NCBI GenBank assembly: GCA_937776645.1
Contig: CALMRI010000022.1
Location: forward strand, 1-51,524
DNA from: an uncultured Alphaproteobacteria bacterium
GTDB lineage: Bacteria; Pseudomonadota; Alphaproteobacteria; Thalassobaculales; Thalassobaculaceae
DNA: 51,524 bases
Reading direction: 5' to 3'
Within the stretch, counting starts at the first letter, position 1. The number at the start of each line of letters is the position of its first letter. A model generated the notes under the pieces. That model saw only the letters and a program-made list of their open reading frames with translations, had not been told where the DNA came from and did not search any database. A program made the position numbers and the translations under genes. This document shows, one piece after another, positions 28,862-37,848 of this stretch.

Positions 28862-29733
28862 TTACTTTACCGCCCCCGCCGCGGCCATCAATTCGTCGAG
28901 CGTAGTAAATGTCTTGCCCCCGTTTCTCTTGATCAATGCTGCCGCCTGAGCGATCCGGCGCGAGGTGGCCTCGACCATCATCGGTTCGACACCTACGGCG
29001 CGCAGGGTCTTCGAAACCTCTTGCATTTCCGAGGCACGAAGCACAGCGTGTTCGGAGACTAGCGACCTCGCCCCGGTGCCCGCGCCACCCAATCAACCCC
29101 CAGATAATTATCGGCCATTGAGGCCAGTGCGGCCTCGGTCACGCCGTATTGACGGGCCCCATCAATAAATTTGAGCAGCAAAGCACCGACGCCTTTCATC
29201 ATGACGCTGCGCATCATCTTTAGAGCAGAGGTAGCACCGATCTTCTCGCCAGTAACCTCGCACAGACAACCAAGCGGGCTCAGCAGACTAACCGTCTCCT
29301 CCGCATCTGGTCCCAATAGGTTCATCGGGACCTTGTGACGCCGGCCAGGTACGCCGGACATCACGGCGCTGTCGACCATCTTAACTCCCGTTCCATCCAG
29401 GGCGGCTGCGACCTGCTGCTTCATCTGCGGTGAAGAGGAATTGCAATCGGCATAAATTTGCCCGGCCCGCATGACTTTCGCCGACGCTTTGGCCACCCTG
29501 ACCGAAGCCGTGGCTACAACGAAGGAAAACACCAGGTCCGGCACCGTCGATGCTGGCATCGATGGTGCCGACAGCCGTAACGTCCAGCTCCGCGGCCTTG
29601 GCTTGCAGCGCCGGCTCTAACGGGAAGCGATGTCGTAAGCGGTAATCCTCAGAGCCGGGTTGGCTTCGCGAAGTCCGGCGGAAAAATTCGAACCAGCCTC
29701 GCCGAAGCCGATAAACCCAACATGCTTGATCAC
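28862..29733 (-). pseudogene. NAD(P)-dependent dehydrogenase with DUF1932 domain (3-hydroxyisobutyrate dehydrogenase-like), frameshifted
   Basis: A GTG at 29733, 11 bases past the stop of the ThDP enzyme, starts IKHVGFIGFGEAGSNFSAGL, a Rossmann motif. The frame is lost near 29610 and recovered as DLVFSFVVATASVRVAKASA by 29540. It continues through VDSAVMSGVPG and the catalytic-Lys region SALKMMRSVMMKG, then breaks again near 29085. The tail (HAVLRASEMQEVSKTLRAVG) matches the C-terminal DUF1932 domain and ends at 28862. Intact homologues reduce or oxidise beta-hydroxyacids. The close spacing suggests an operon with the ThDP enzyme, perhaps reducing its aldehyde or oxoacid product. Confidence 0.75.
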
Positions 29734-29744
29734 CACGGCCACTA

Positions 29745-31415
29745 CTAAAACCGGCCCCGATCAACGCTGACGCAGAGCAGGTTCGGGCCGGCGCGGTTCG
29801 CGAGCGCCGCCTCCAACGCCGGAACCAGCTCATCGTGACTGGAAACCCGGGTCGACGGCACCCCAAGGGATGTCGCCAGGCCGACGAAATCAACCGCCGG
29901 TTCCTTGAAATCCATGCCAATGAAATTGTCGTTGCCATGGAAGGCGTACAACCGTTCCTTAATGATCCGATAGCCGCCATTGTCACAGATGACATAGGTG
30001 ATCGGCAGTTTCTGGTTCGCCGCCGTCCACAGTGCCTGGATCGAGTACATCGAGCTGCCGTCACCGATGATCGCGATCACCGGACGGTCTGGATAGGCCG
30101 CCTGAACTCCGCAGGCTGCCGGCACGCCCCAGCCGATGCCGCCACTGGCCATGCCAAACAATGAAGTCGGATCCCGATATGGGAGCAACGCATTCAGCGC
30201 TCGGGTGCTGACGATACCCTCATCGACGATGATGGTGTCCCTGGGCATGGTGTCGATGACCTTCATCACCATCCACGAAGGATCGATCACCGCCCCGCCG
30301 TCGTCGGCCGTCAACTTGGCGACTAGGGCGGCCCGCTTGGCACTCCAGTTCATTGCCACCAGACCATCGATGGAGGCCTTGGCTTTTGCCGCCTGAGCAG
30401 CGCCTCCCTTGCTGGCGATCACCGGGTTCAGCGCTTTCAAGGTTTCCTTGATATCGGCGCGCACGGCGATCTCGGTCGGGAAGTTCTTACCCATCTCCCA
30501 ATCGCGCTGACCTATTTGGATGATCGCCATCCCCTCCGGCAGTGGCTCGACCGGGGCCCAGACGGACATCCTGAGAACATCGGCACCCAACACGATTAGC
30601 AAATCATACGGCATCAGGGTGTCCCGCACCTGCTGCTGATCCCGGGTGAGAGAGCCAATATAGGCCGGGTGTTCGGACGGGAAATGTGCCCCATACTGCA
30701 CTGTCTGTTGGTATACTGGACAGCCGACTAGGCTGGCGAAGGCCGCCGCCTCATCAAAAGCGCTGTCTGTGGCAAGCTCATGACCAGCAACGATTACCGG
30801 GTTCTTCGCGCTGAGAATCCGCTCGGCGAGACGCTCCAACGTAGCGTCGACCGGCCGCACCTTGGTATCGACCCGAGTGCGCGATCCCAACTCGATCGCC
30901 CCCTCCTCGTTAAGAATATCACCTGGCAGCGAGATGAATACCGGTCCCATCGGTGGCGTCATCGCGATCTTGGCAGCGCGCCGGACGATCCTCGGCAGAT
31001 CCTGCAGACGGGTTACCTCAACCGCCCATTTCACCAGCGGTTCAGCGATCGGCACCAGCGGATCATAGAGCAGCGGCTCGGTCAGTCCATGACCCAGCTC
31101 CTGCTGGCCAGCGGTAATTATCACCGGCGTGTTGGCGAATTTCGCAGCGTAGATCGCCCCCATGGCGTTGCCCAACCCCGGCGCCACATGAACGTTACAG
31201 GCCGACAGCTTTCCGGAGGCGCGCGAATAGCCCTCGGCCATGTAGACCACCAGAGATTCCTGCATGCTCATCATGTAGTTCATGTCAGGATGCTCGGTGA
31301 GTGCGTCCATTATAGGCAGCTCAGTGGTGCCGGGATTGCCGAACATGTGGGTGATCCCCTCGTCCTTCAGTAGGGCGATAAAGGCGGATCGGCCGGTAAT
31401 GGTGTTAACACTCAT
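29745..31415 (-). CDS. Thiamine-diphosphate-dependent enzyme (benzoylformate decarboxylase/acetolactate synthase-like)
   Basis: Intact 556-residue ThDP enzyme. ATG 31415 has GGAG 6 bases upstream. The N-terminal PYR domain holds the conserved Glu53 in MQESLVVYMAEGYSRASG, which activates ThDP. The central domain runs from about residue 185 (VRPVDATLERLAERIL). The PP domain carries the GDG motif at 451-453 and Asp478-Asn479, the Mg-ThDP site. It decarboxylates or ligates a 2-oxoacid; the overall look is nearer benzoylformate or phenylpyruvate decarboxylases than anabolic ALS, and no ilvN-type regulatory subunit is present. A broken DUF1932 dehydrogenase follows in the same operon. The substrate is unknown. 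Confidence 0.9.
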   Translation of the reverse strand: MSVNTITGRSAFIALLKDEGITHMFGNPGTTELPIMDALTEHPDMNYMMSMQESLVVYMAEGYSRASGKLSACNVHVAPGLGNAMGAIYAAKFANTPVIITAGQQELGHGLTEPLLYDPLVPIAEPLVKWAVEVTRLQDLPRIVRRAAKIAMTPPMGPVFISLPGDILNEEGAIELGSRTRVDTKVRPVDATLERLAERILSAKNPVIVAGHELATDSAFDEAAAFASLVGCPVYQQTVQYGAHFPSEHPAYIGSLTRDQQQVRDTLMPYDLLIVLGADVLRMSVWAPVEPLPEGMAIIQIGQRDWEMGKNFPTEIAVRADIKETLKALNPVIASKGGAAQAAKAKASIDGLVAMNWSAKRAALVAKLTADDGGAVIDPSWMVMKVIDTMPRDTIIVDEGIVSTRALNALLPYRDPTSLFGMASGGIGWGVPAACGVQAAYPDRPVIAIIGDGSSMYSIQALWTAANQKLPITYVICDNGGYRIIKERLYAFHGNDNFIGMDFKEPAVDFVGLATSLGVPSTRVSSHDELVPALEAALANRAGPNLLCVSVDRGRF

Positions 31416-31799
31416 CGAAGACTCCAATTGTCGGCAACTCGGAAGCGGCGATGATAGTGGATCGTGAGTTTGCTGGCATAGCCCCGAGCCACAGTGGATC
31501 AAGGCATCGGAAATGCGATGGCCGCTAGCGCGAGGCCTCAACTCGGATACCCCAGGTCACTGGTTCAGATAGTGTCTAATATGCGTTATTTTAGCCTAAT
31601 AATCAGTAAGTTGGGTCGATTGAAGGACGAGTATAATGCGGAACCCCGAGGGTGAAGCCGATACCTTGTTGTTCCGCCTCCAATTCGACCACCGCCTAAA
31701 GCCCAGGTTTCTTGGCGCGTGGATCACTTCCGACGCCAGATTGCTTGCCTATCACGAACTCGGTGACGTCCTTGGACTAGCCACACTCATAGGTTCTCG

Positions 31800-32605
31800 G
31801 CGCAGGTGAAATATGGCGCCGGCATGATGATCAGAGCATCAATCGACGGTGAAGTCGACGACATCAGTGGGCCCAGAATATGGTGAAAGTTGCCACCTAG
31901 CCGCACGAGGCCGTCTCCTCCGAGATAAATCGTATTCTTCACGCTCTTCTTCTCGAAATACCAAAAATGCCGCTCCCGCCCCTATTTCAGGTGGTCCACC
32001 TTCTCAAGGTTAAAACCCGGCCTGAAGCTGTCCGCCCCCACCCATTTTCTGGCGATATGACGCTGTGCCGTGACTGCCATCAGAAATCGTAGTTGAACTC
32101 CATCTTGCCAAAATCCTTTTCCCAGCGCCCGACGAACTCGAAATCTTCGTTCAATTGCAGAAACCCTCCGAGCACCTCTCTCTTGGCGTCACCAAGCATG
32201 GCAATGATCATATCCAAGCCCAAGCATTGCACCGTATGCCGCCCTGAAATTTTAGTCTTTTTCTTGATTTAGTTGACACTAATGAACTGCTACAGGCCTG
32301 GGTTGCGCGGGTCGGCAACGCAGTCGACGGTGTGCAGATTGGAACTACGAATCGCCGGCACGATCGAATAACCCCGCTCTTTCGAGGCGTCTCCATGCCA
32401 GGGCGAGCAAGCGTTCCAGCCCATGTGGTGCAAGTCGTACCGATCCCCAACCTTTCCAGACAACTGATCACCTGGCGGCGGGTTGGGCTGTCCAAGTCAG
32501 GGTCGATTGTTGCGCGATAGTTCAGCTTCTAAATGCCCGTGCCAATATAAAGCGCAACAGTCTAAAGAAATTTTTTGTCCGGGTTACGCATCTCTCTGCA
32601 AGCGA
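31800..32605 (-). pseudogene. Selenium-binding protein / methanethiol oxidase (SBP56) relic
   Basis: Minus-strand fragments follow the order of the SBP56 family. From about 32600 come MRNPDKKFL, an in-frame TAG, TVALYIGTGI, another TAG, ATIDPDLDSPT, then VGDRYDLHHMGWNACSPWHG in another frame and YSIVPAIRSSNLHTVDC. Next are GRHTVQC, a block with MLGDAKREVLGGFLQLNED and FVGRWEKDFG, and GADSFRPGFNLEKV. A large part of the central beta-propeller is missing. In intact proteins the HHxGWNxC segment is a hallmark of copper-dependent methanethiol oxidases, which convert methanethiol to formaldehyde, H2S and H2O2. Two nonsense codons, several shifts and an internal loss make it clearly non-functional. 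Confidence 0.7.
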
Positions 32606-32691
32606 TGCGGAACCCAGACCACAGCATGTTATTTGGACGGTGTTACAGTATATTTAGGTTCCTCTGGCCTGGTCATTTTTCAAGCCGGTTC

Positions 32692-33552
32692 TTAACCCGA
32701 AATACGTTCGGCGATCGAGAGAATCCGATGCATGTCGCGAAGGACCGGCTTCTCGATCAATTTTCCGTCGACCACCACCAAACCGGTATCCGCGTCCGCG
32801 AAGGCCTGAATAATGCGGCGGGCATGGGCAATTGTATCCCCGTCTGGCGTGAACACCTCGTTAAGGATGCTTATTTGCTTGGGGTGGATTGACCCCTTGC
32901 CGCTGAACCCAAGATCGCGGACTAGTTCCGCCTCGACGCGCATGCCTTCCGGGTCTTCCAGATCGAGATAGGGGACATCGATCACGTCAAGGCCGACGCC
33001 CGCCGCCGCGTGAACAATTCGGGAGCGCGCGTATAGCAGCGGCCCCCAGGCATTTTTGCATCGCAGCTCCGCCGCCATGTCAACCCCACCGAAGAACAGA
33101 GCATCAATTCTCGGACTAGATCTGGCGATATCGTAAACAGCTTCAAGAGCGGCATTGGTCTCGATGATTACATGCAAACGGGTGTCATGCCCGCGCTCGG
33201 TTAAAAGGTTATCGAGCCAGACGACCTCGTCCGGTGTTTTGACCTTAGGTAACATCAACCCCGGTGGCGGAGTGTCCGTCGCCAGGATAGCCTGCACATC
33301 CGCGAGGCCGAACGCTTCCCTTAGACAGTTGATCCGGACGATCCTCTCAACGCCATCATCGGCTTGTGGCTCAGCGAACAGCGCCAGGGCTTTTGCCCGG
33401 GCTTCATCCTTGTCCTTGGGCGCAATCCCGTCTTCAAGCTCAACACAGACGATATCCGCGCCCGAGAACAGGGCCTTGGGAAACATGGCAGGGTTAAGTC
33501 CAGGTGAAAAAATAAAGCTACGGCGAGGTCGTATGATGCGTTTTTGTGTCAT
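32692..33552 (-). CDS. HpcH/HpaI aldolase / citrate lyase beta-like (CitE) protein
   Basis: Intact 286-residue CitE-like TIM barrel. The N-terminus RRSFIFSPGLNPAMFPKAL is typical, with the CoA/acid-site Arg. VCVELEDGIAPKDKDEAR (Glu/Asp near residue 38-40) and LHVIIETNAAL (Glu near 130) match metal and substrate residues, and GKGSIHPKQISILNEVF closes the active site. Members cleave malyl-, citramalyl- or citryl-CoA, or hydrolyse malyl-CoA. As there is no alpha or gamma citrate lyase subunit, a stand-alone citramalyl-CoA lyase or malyl-CoA thioesterase role is more likely. The neighbours on both sides are decayed genes. Confidence 0.9.
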   Translation of the reverse strand: MTQKRIIRPRRSFIFSPGLNPAMFPKALFSGADIVCVELEDGIAPKDKDEARAKALALFAEPQADDGVERIVRINCLREAFGLADVQAILATDTPPPGLMLPKVKTPDEVVWLDNLLTERGHDTRLHVIIETNAALEAVYDIARSSPRIDALFFGGVDMAAELRCKNAWGPLLYARSRIVHAAAGVGLDVIDVPYLDLEDPEGMRVEAELVRDLGFSGKGSIHPKQISILNEVFTPDGDTIAHARRIIQAFADADTGLVVVDGKLIEKPVLRDMHRILSIAERISG

Positions 33553-33639
33553 TCACAATCCTTTGGGCGATCCCTGTGGGGAATTTTTCGAACTTGGTTT
33601 TCGGTCGCGCCTAACAAATTTTTGGAAATTCTACACCAA

Positions 33640-34010
33640 CCCTATTTTCCAAGGTCAATGCCAATTCCGTCAAGTCCACGTCGCGTCTAATTTCGGCGAT
33701 ACGTTGCATAAACAAGGTGCGAATATTGTTCCCCAGCCACATCGGTGTTCGGTACATCATCACCTCGCGCCGCCAAGCTCAAGATCCTTTTCGATGGAAC
33801 ACATGCCCGCCATAATCGAGCCCCCTGGTCAATACGTGATTCGAGATCTTGGGCTCCGTCGGGCTTTTGCGACCAAAGGAGGTATTAATCACATCCAACA
33901 TCTGTTCCAGGTCAAGCCCGGCCTTGGCGCCTAATGTCATCGCCTCCAACGCCACCGAGAGATTGCGAAGGAAATGATGTTGTTGACCAGCTTCAAAAAC
34001 CGCTGGTGGA
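33640..34010 (-). pseudogene. 3-hydroxyisobutyrate dehydrogenase-like relic, C-terminal part
   Basis: The minus-strand reading gives NLSVALEAMTLGAKAGLDLE, then QMLDVINTSFGRKSPTEPKI, and after a frame change PMWLGNNIRTLFMQ with DVDLTELALTLEN. These are the NAD-binding-11 (C-terminal) features of the HIBADH family. The N-terminal Rossmann half is not recognisable upstream, so the gene is both truncated and frameshifted. It lies directly upstream of citE on the same strand. Confidence 0.6.
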
Positions 34011-34089
34011 AAACAGCGATCATGCTCCGGGTGGCTTTCACACTATTCAGGTCCCGTTTTGGCCTGACCGGGTTACCCAGGAACACACA

Positions 34090-34460
34090 GAGCGGCGGGC
34101 ACATCCCTTCTAGTCATCGTCTCGGGCCGCAATTACGATCACCAGTATGTCAGCGACATTACCAGTTGGATCATTCCATTGGTTGGCGAGCCCGGCGACA
34201 GAGCCCCTCGACTGGCCAGGATCGGCCTCGGGGTGATCAACGGAAGCGACATGCGTTATTCAACGCCCCCAGCCTGACACCAAGTTCGAGGCGCTCTCTA
34301 GAGCCTATGATTTTTACGCCGATGGAAATTCCGTGGTAACCTCCGCCGTCAAGGTCCCGAACGATCGGATGATGAAAGAGATCTTCTATATCCCGGCGCT
34401 GCTGTTGTTGGGGCTGGTGATCATGCTGCAGTGTCGAGGCCAGACCCAACCGGCGTCCTG
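34090..34460 (+). other. Unidentified coding-like remnants
   Basis: On the plus strand two frames look protein-like: RNYDHQYVSDITSWIIPLVG with IGLGVINGSDMRYS (about 34128-34260), and TKFEALSRAYDFYADGNSVV ending in a hydrophobic stretch, PALLLLGLVIML (about 34278-34430). I cannot name a family. They may be one decayed gene running towards the EthD gene. The minus strand shows nothing better. Confidence 0.25.
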
Positions 34461-34493
34461 AACCGCCAGACACAACTCGGGAAAGTGGTCCTC

Positions 34494-34832
34494 ATGATCA
34501 AGCGAATTAGCCTGCTACAACGTAAGGCCGGAATGTCAGTCGAGGCGTTCAACCAACATTGGTTCGATATTCACGGCCCTCTGGCGCTGTCTGTCCCTGG
34601 CGTGCAGCGGTATATTCAAAACCACATCCACGCCAGCAGCTCGCGCGCCGACATCCCGGATATCAATATCGAGATCGATGGCATCGCGGAACTCTGGTGG
34701 GATGACGAGGCGTCGATGAAGGTCTCCACCGCGACGCCGCAGGCCAAGGCCCTTTTCGCCGACGGCGCCTTGTTCATTGGTCGGATCAAGACCTATGTGA
34801 TCGAGGAAAAAGCCATCATCGGCGAGGTGTAG
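34494..34832 (+). CDS. EthD-domain protein
   Basis: Intact 112-residue ferredoxin-like (dimeric alpha/beta barrel) protein. MIKRISLLQRKAGMSVEAF followed by HWFDIHGPLAL is the EthD signature (the WxxxHGPL block near residue 27), and a second block with EIDGIAELWWDDEASM follows. In Rhodococcus, EthD is needed for the P450 that degrades ethyl tert-butyl ether, and homologues occur in many catabolic clusters with unknown catalysis. It is convergent with the LLM/acyl-CoA synthetase pair. A frame continuing upstream lacks family features, so ATG 34494 is used. Confidence 0.85.
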   Translation: MIKRISLLQRKAGMSVEAFNQHWFDIHGPLALSVPGVQRYIQNHIHASSSRADIPDINIEIDGIAELWWDDEASMKVSTATPQAKALFADGALFIGRIKTYVIEEKAIIGEV

Positions 34833-34912
34833 CCCGCGACTGGCGTCGTCCACTAGCGTCCGCTAAAATCTCCCCAATCGCCCTGGCGATGGCACCCTGA
34901 CGTCCGATAAAT

Positions 34913-34952
34913 CTCACCCGTAGTTCTGGCGAACGGCAGGGTTACGGGTGAG
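34913..34952. repeat. Inverted repeat (10-base arms)
   Basis: CTCACCCGTA (34913-34922) pairs perfectly with TACGGGTGAG (34943-34952) across a 20-base loop. It lies between the stops of the EthD and LLM genes. No T-run follows on either strand, so it is not a classical terminator. Confidence 0.4.
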
Positions 34953-34984
34953 CATGATCGGCGCGAAGGGTGGGCAAACAAAAA

Positions 34985-35098
34985 AGCAATATGTCGCCAT
35001 TATCCGCCATCTGCATCAACAATGGGCCTCAGGATTCGACCCTGCCGTTCGCCCGGGACGACGGATTTAATTTTTAAAAAGCAAGTGATACCCGACGC
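34985..35098 (+). repeat. Dispersed intergenic repeat, copy 2
   Basis: Similar to 28556-28676, with the shared core GGGCCTCAGG at 35024-35033. It lies between convergent genes (EthD and LLM) like copy 1. Just upstream is a GAAGGGTGGGCA motif (34966-34977), which also occurs at 38131-38142. Confidence 0.6.
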
Positions 35099-35122
35099 GG
35101 CGAGATGACAATGCGGGAACGG

Positions 35123-36205
35123 CTAATATCGCGCCATCACTTGGCGGGCGAAATCCCCAAGGTTTTGCCGCGCCGTCGCCATTGCCGGGAGCAAGGCTAT
35201 TTCCTTTAGACCCATGGCCTCGCGCTCGCGCAGCATCTCGATGATCTCGTCCGGCTCTGCGACCAGACCGCCGGTCGAGCGGATCAGGTTCTCGGTCACG
35301 AAGCGGCGCTCTTCCGGCACCGTCCAGGCGCAATGGCCGAGATGGATTTTCTGGTAACGCTTCTGCAACGGCAGATCCATCTTCTCGGTATAATCGAGAT
35401 ATTCCTCCCAAAGCCCCTGACAGCGCCGGGCGATGGTGCTGGTATCGCCGTTCATCTGGTACAGCTCCCACCAGTAATGCAGGGTGGCGAGCGCCATCGA
35501 GCCGATCTCGTCGATCACCCGGTCTGAGGTCATGCTCTCACCCGGCTGCAGCACACAGGCATAGGTCAGCGCGGTGGTATGGAACGGATCCGGCAAGCGC
35601 CGGTCGACCGCATCGGCGCCTTCCTGGATCTTCGCCAGGCTATGCTGCAACAGCGCCTTGGATTGATTGTGTGAGCATACCCGACCGTCGCCATAGGCCC
35701 CGACCGCCTTCAAGGCCAGCGGACCATCGGCGGCGACAAGGATCGGCACCGGGTTTTCCAAGCCGATAAAGCCATCATCAGGATGCAGAAAGCGAATGTC
35801 CCGGGTCTCGCCATCGACGGTGAAATCAATCTCTTCGCCGTGCAGTAGTGCCCGCACTACCCGCAGATACTCGCGGAACTCGCCGGCCTTCATCGGGTCC
35901 ATGCCCATCACCCGCATCGCCGTGTGACCCGTGCCAAGCGCCAGGAAGGTGCGGCCGGGCGCCAGTTGATTGATCGTGGCGATCGAATGGGCGGTGACCG
36001 GGGCCAGCCGGGTTGGCGCTATCGCCACCCCGGTCCCAAGCCGGATCCGCGAGGTGTTCGCCGCCGCCAGGGCCAGGACGGCGTAGGTATCAGAATAAAT
36101 CATCTGCGAGTCCGGGGCCCAGGCGCTATCGTAGCCCATCGCCTCGAGTTCCTGATACAGCTGCCAGTCTGATATTCGCGGGACAACCATGGCACCGAAT
36201 TTCAT
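35123..36205 (-). CDS. LLM class flavin/F420-dependent oxidoreductase
   Basis: Intact 360-residue luciferase-like barrel. MKFGAMVVPRISDWQLYQEL begins it, followed by GYDSAWAPDSQMIYSDTYAV, LGTGVAIAPTRLAPVTAHS and RTFLALGTGHTAMRVMGM. The last of these is the phosphate/cofactor-binding region seen in F420- or FMN-dependent members such as Mer-like and Hmd-linked oxidoreductases. Which cofactor is used cannot be decided here. The ATG overlaps the stop of the acyl-CoA synthetase by four bases (ATGA at 36202-36205), so both are made together and probably act on one compound class. Confidence 0.9.
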   Translation of the reverse strand: MKFGAMVVPRISDWQLYQELEAMGYDSAWAPDSQMIYSDTYAVLALAAANTSRIRLGTGVAIAPTRLAPVTAHSIATINQLAPGRTFLALGTGHTAMRVMGMDPMKAGEFREYLRVVRALLHGEEIDFTVDGETRDIRFLHPDDGFIGLENPVPILVAADGPLALKAVGAYGDGRVCSHNQSKALLQHSLAKIQEGADAVDRRLPDPFHTTALTYACVLQPGESMTSDRVIDEIGSMALATLHYWWELYQMNGDTSTIARRCQGLWEEYLDYTEKMDLPLQKRYQKIHLGHCAWTVPEERRFVTENLIRSTGGLVAEPDEIIEMLREREAMGLKEIALLPAMATARQNLGDFARQVMARY

Positions 36206-37848
36206 GATATATTCTCCTGCGCGGTTGCAAACCGCTGTTTTGCCTCTTCACGAAGATCGGCCTTGCGGATCTTGCCAGAGGCAGTCATCGGGAACCCATC
36301 CACGAAGATCACATGTCGAGGAATTTTAAAACTTGCGACTTGGCCACGGCAGAAATTGACTACATCCTCGGCCTCAAGCCGAACACCTGGCGCCCGCTCG
36401 ACAAAGGCAACGGGCACCTCGCTCATCTGTTCGTCGGCTAGGCCGACCACCGCGACCTGATGCACCGCCGGATGCTCCAACAGCAAACCTTCGGTCTCCA
36501 TTGGATCGACATTCTCGCCGCCGACCTTGAGCATGTCTTTGTGACGCCCCAGCAAACGGATGTAGCCATCGGCAAGCCAGATCACCGTATCACCGGTTTT
36601 AAACCAACCGTCGGTGGTATAGCTGTCGGCGGTTTCGACCGGCTTCTTGTAATAGCCGAGCATCATGCTGTAACCGCGGACCTGCAGCTCCCCCGGCACC
36701 CCGACCGCTTGATCGGCATTGGTTTCAGGATCGACGACGCGAACCTCATATCCGAACGCCGGAAAACCCGAGGACTCGCAGCGATGCGTCTCGTCATCAT
36801 CGATCGCGCTAAGCGCCACCCCGATCCAGGTCTCGGTCATGCCAAAGCCGGAGAGATTCCTTAACGGGGCCAACGCCTTGGCGCCGCGTCTGGTAACCGT
36901 CGTGGCGCTCAACATGCCGGCGGCGAATATACCGGTGCGCAAGCTAGACAGGTCGCGTGGCCGGGCTTCCTGCGCCTCGGCCAGCCCCTTCATATGGGCC
37001 TCGAACCCGTGCGCGATGCTTACCCCTTCACGGGCGACCAAATCCAAGCTTTCATCCGGGTCGAATGTCCGGGTCAACACTTGCTTGGCGCCGGAAACCA
37101 GCGAGACCAACGCGCCCTCAGAATACCCGAAGGTGTGGAAAAGCGGCAAATAATTCAGGATCACGTCATTGCGATTGATCGCCATCCGCCAGGCCCGCTC
37201 CTCAACATTGCGGATCAGCTTGTGGCTGTGCACGACGCCCTTGGGAAACCCGGTGGTCCCGGAGGTGTACATGATGATGACCGGAGCATCCGGGTCGACA
37301 GCGGCGGATCGCTGGTTCAGCGCACCATCCGATATTTCCGCACCAAGGGCCGCGAGGTTGCGCCAGTTCACCGTACCCGCCGGTTCTGCCTCGCCCAGCA
37401 CGATGACCTGCCGAAACGTTGGAAAATTCTCGTCCTCGACCCGGCTCCCGCCCGCCGGCAGCGCCACCGCCTGGCCGACCATCCCGGCATAGTCGATCGG
37501 CCCAGAGACATCATGGGTGATCAACACCGCACTGTCCGATTGGCGCAGCACATAGGCCAGATCACGGTCGCGAAACCGGGTATTGACCGGCACCAGAACC
37601 GCCCCAATCTTATGGACCGCAAAGGCGATGAAGATCCATTCCGGCTGGTTGTTCAGCCAGAGCGCGACGTGGTCACCAACCCCGACCCCAGCCGCGATCA
37701 ACCGTTTCGCCGCATCATCTATCCCGGCAGCGACTTCAACGAAATTAAAGCGTTGATCATCATAGACCAATGCCTCCGCCGCGCCAAAGCGTTGCGCCGC
37801 CTCGTCGGCAAGATCACCGAACCTGCGTTTAGGGTACCATTCTCTCAT
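36202..37848 (-). CDS. AMP-binding acyl-CoA synthetase (fatty-acid/aromatic-acid CoA ligase type)
   Basis: Intact 548-residue ANL-superfamily ligase. ATG 37848 is chosen because AGGGGCGG lies 5 bases upstream; longer forms add non-family sequence. The ATP-binding P-loop YTSGTTGFPKG is at residues 194-204, the GFGMTET motif near 340, the hinge region GRHKDMLKVGGENV near 442, and the catalytic Lys526 is in TASGKIRKADL. It activates a carboxylic acid through an acyl-AMP to the CoA thioester. The substrate is unknown. It is the first gene of a two-gene operon with the LLM oxidoreductase. Confidence 0.92.
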   Translation of the reverse strand: MREWYPKRRFGDLADEAAQRFGAAEALVYDDQRFNFVEVAAGIDDAAKRLIAAGVGVGDHVALWLNNQPEWIFIAFAVHKIGAVLVPVNTRFRDRDLAYVLRQSDSAVLITHDVSGPIDYAGMVGQAVALPAGGSRVEDENFPTFRQVIVLGEAEPAGTVNWRNLAALGAEISDGALNQRSAAVDPDAPVIIMYTSGTTGFPKGVVHSHKLIRNVEERAWRMAINRNDVILNYLPLFHTFGYSEGALVSLVSGAKQVLTRTFDPDESLDLVAREGVSIAHGFEAHMKGLAEAQEARPRDLSSLRTGIFAAGMLSATTVTRRGAKALAPLRNLSGFGMTETWIGVALSAIDDDETHRCESSGFPAFGYEVRVVDPETNADQAVGVPGELQVRGYSMMLGYYKKPVETADSYTTDGWFKTGDTVIWLADGYIRLLGRHKDMLKVGGENVDPMETEGLLLEHPAVHQVAVVGLADEQMSEVPVAFVERAPGVRLEAEDVVNFCRGQVASFKIPRHVIFVDGFPMTASGKIRKADLREEAKQRFATAQENIS

